Shown here: positions 41,659 through 42,285 of the stretch, piece after piece | Position numbering within the stretch: the first letter of the stretch is position 1 | How the letters are laid out: each line of letters opens with the position of its first letter | DNA from: Didymodactylos carnosus | Lineage: Eukaryota; Rotifera; Eurotatoria; Philodinida; Philodinidae | Reading direction: 5' to 3' | DNA: 42,285 nucleotides | Assembly: GCA_905250885.1 (NCBI GenBank) | Contig: CAJNOQ010000733.1 | Location: 1-42,285 of the forward strand | Made by a program: the position numbers and the translations under genes | Notes under the pieces: generated by a model | Told to the model about the DNA's origin: nothing | Seen by the model: the letters and a program-made list of their open reading frames with translations, nothing else | Databases searched by the model: none

Positions 41659-41860
41659 GCCAGTTTTTCTCGCAAATTTCGATTATGAAAATAAAAAGTA
41701 GTTTGTTGCCCGTTTCTAAACTTGCAGGAACTTGCGAGATATTGTATTACATGATCTTGTCGAGTTTTGAAAAAAAAAATTCCAGTAGATATGCCGTGGA
41801 AATGTTTACTTTTAGAAGAAATCTCAGGAACTCAACTGCAAGGAAAAAACTGCGTTTTTT

Positions 41861-41904
41861 CGCACCTGTTCTGCTGTTTTTTCGCACCTGTTCTGCTGTT
41901 TTTT
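41861..41904. repeat. 22-nt tandem repeat, two copies
   Basis: cgcacctgttctgctgtttt plus two T is repeated twice without a break. Confidence 0.85.
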
Positions 41905-42010
41905 CAAACTATACTTACCATACGAATACGTTTAAAAAGATGTCATTATTCACACTGATAGCGCTTGAAATTCTCTATTACCCTGTGTATTTATGTCTTC
42001 TCTTGCTTTT

Positions 42011-42285
42011 ATTTGCCGAAGAATAATTTAAGAATTACTAAAGCACCATTCTTAACAAACTCTAAACAACTGTATTTTTTTACTATCTCTTTCGCTTTTA
42101 TTTTGAACTTATTATCACTACAGAAATATTTCTTTATAGGAGTAATAGTATGTTCTGATAATACATTTAATTCTCTATCGTCCTGAACTTTACCACCCTT
42201 GAGAGGCTATTATCTGATGGCAAATATTTTTTAGAGTTCGTTAAGGATGGTGCTTTAGTAATTCTTAAATTATTCTTCAGCAAAT
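42011..42285. mobile_element. MITE-like element with 55-bp inverted repeats, at window end
   Basis: The arm 42011-42065 (starting atttgccgaagaataattta) is the reverse complement of 42231-42285 with about three mismatches. The right arm reaches the last base of the window, so the element may extend further. The 165-bp interior has no recognisable gene. Superfamily and target duplication cannot be judged here. Confidence 0.65.

Overview
The window is AT-rich nuclear DNA from a eukaryote. Genes are split by short introns, mostly about 50-120 nt with GT..AG borders; several genes sit in their own blocks with no operon structure, and decayed transposable elements fill the gaps. The protein families (a centrosomal NEDD1, a TRABD, an animal SERCA pump) point to a metazoan. 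Compact introns, low GC and an intronless, prokaryote/fungus-type FAD oxidoreductase would fit a bdelloid rotifer or a similar small invertebrate; that assignment is inference.

Layout. 1-3.2 kb: a 0.3-kb foldback element, then a frameshifted 3' part of a non-LTR retrotransposon. 3.6-7.5 kb (+): NEDD1 in 12 coding exons. 8.0-9.9 kb (+): TRABD in 9 coding exons. 10.1-11.2 kb: an element with about 203-bp terminal inverted repeats. 12.7-13.7 kb (-): broken coding fragments, perhaps from a MULE-like transposase. 14.6-15.1 kb (+): an orphan four-pass membrane protein. 15.3-16.3 kb (-): an orphan secreted protein in two exons, tail to tail with the previous gene. 17.4 kb: a nearly perfect 122-bp palindrome. 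19.4-21.0 kb (-): intronless secreted FAD-dependent oxidoreductase. 21-32 kb: about 11 kb without a recognisable coding gene, holding microsatellites, a 94-nt G run grading into a T run, and candidate untranslated SERCA exons. 32.1-38.4 kb (+): SERCA Ca2+-ATPase, 20 coding exons per transcript. 38.4-42.3 kb: low-complexity 3' flank, a GC-rich hairpin, and a MITE-like inverted-repeat element cut by the window end.

The most notable observation is in SERCA. The segment encoding transmembrane helix 7 and the start of the luminal loop that follows is present twice. The two versions have the same length (86 nt) and the same phases, but only the second is interrupted by an intron. Skipping both or including both gives a premature stop, so they behave as mutually exclusive exons. 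The genes here do not form one pathway. They are neighbours with unrelated housekeeping roles: spindle and centrosome, a membrane TraB protein, a secreted oxidoreductase, and ER calcium uptake.
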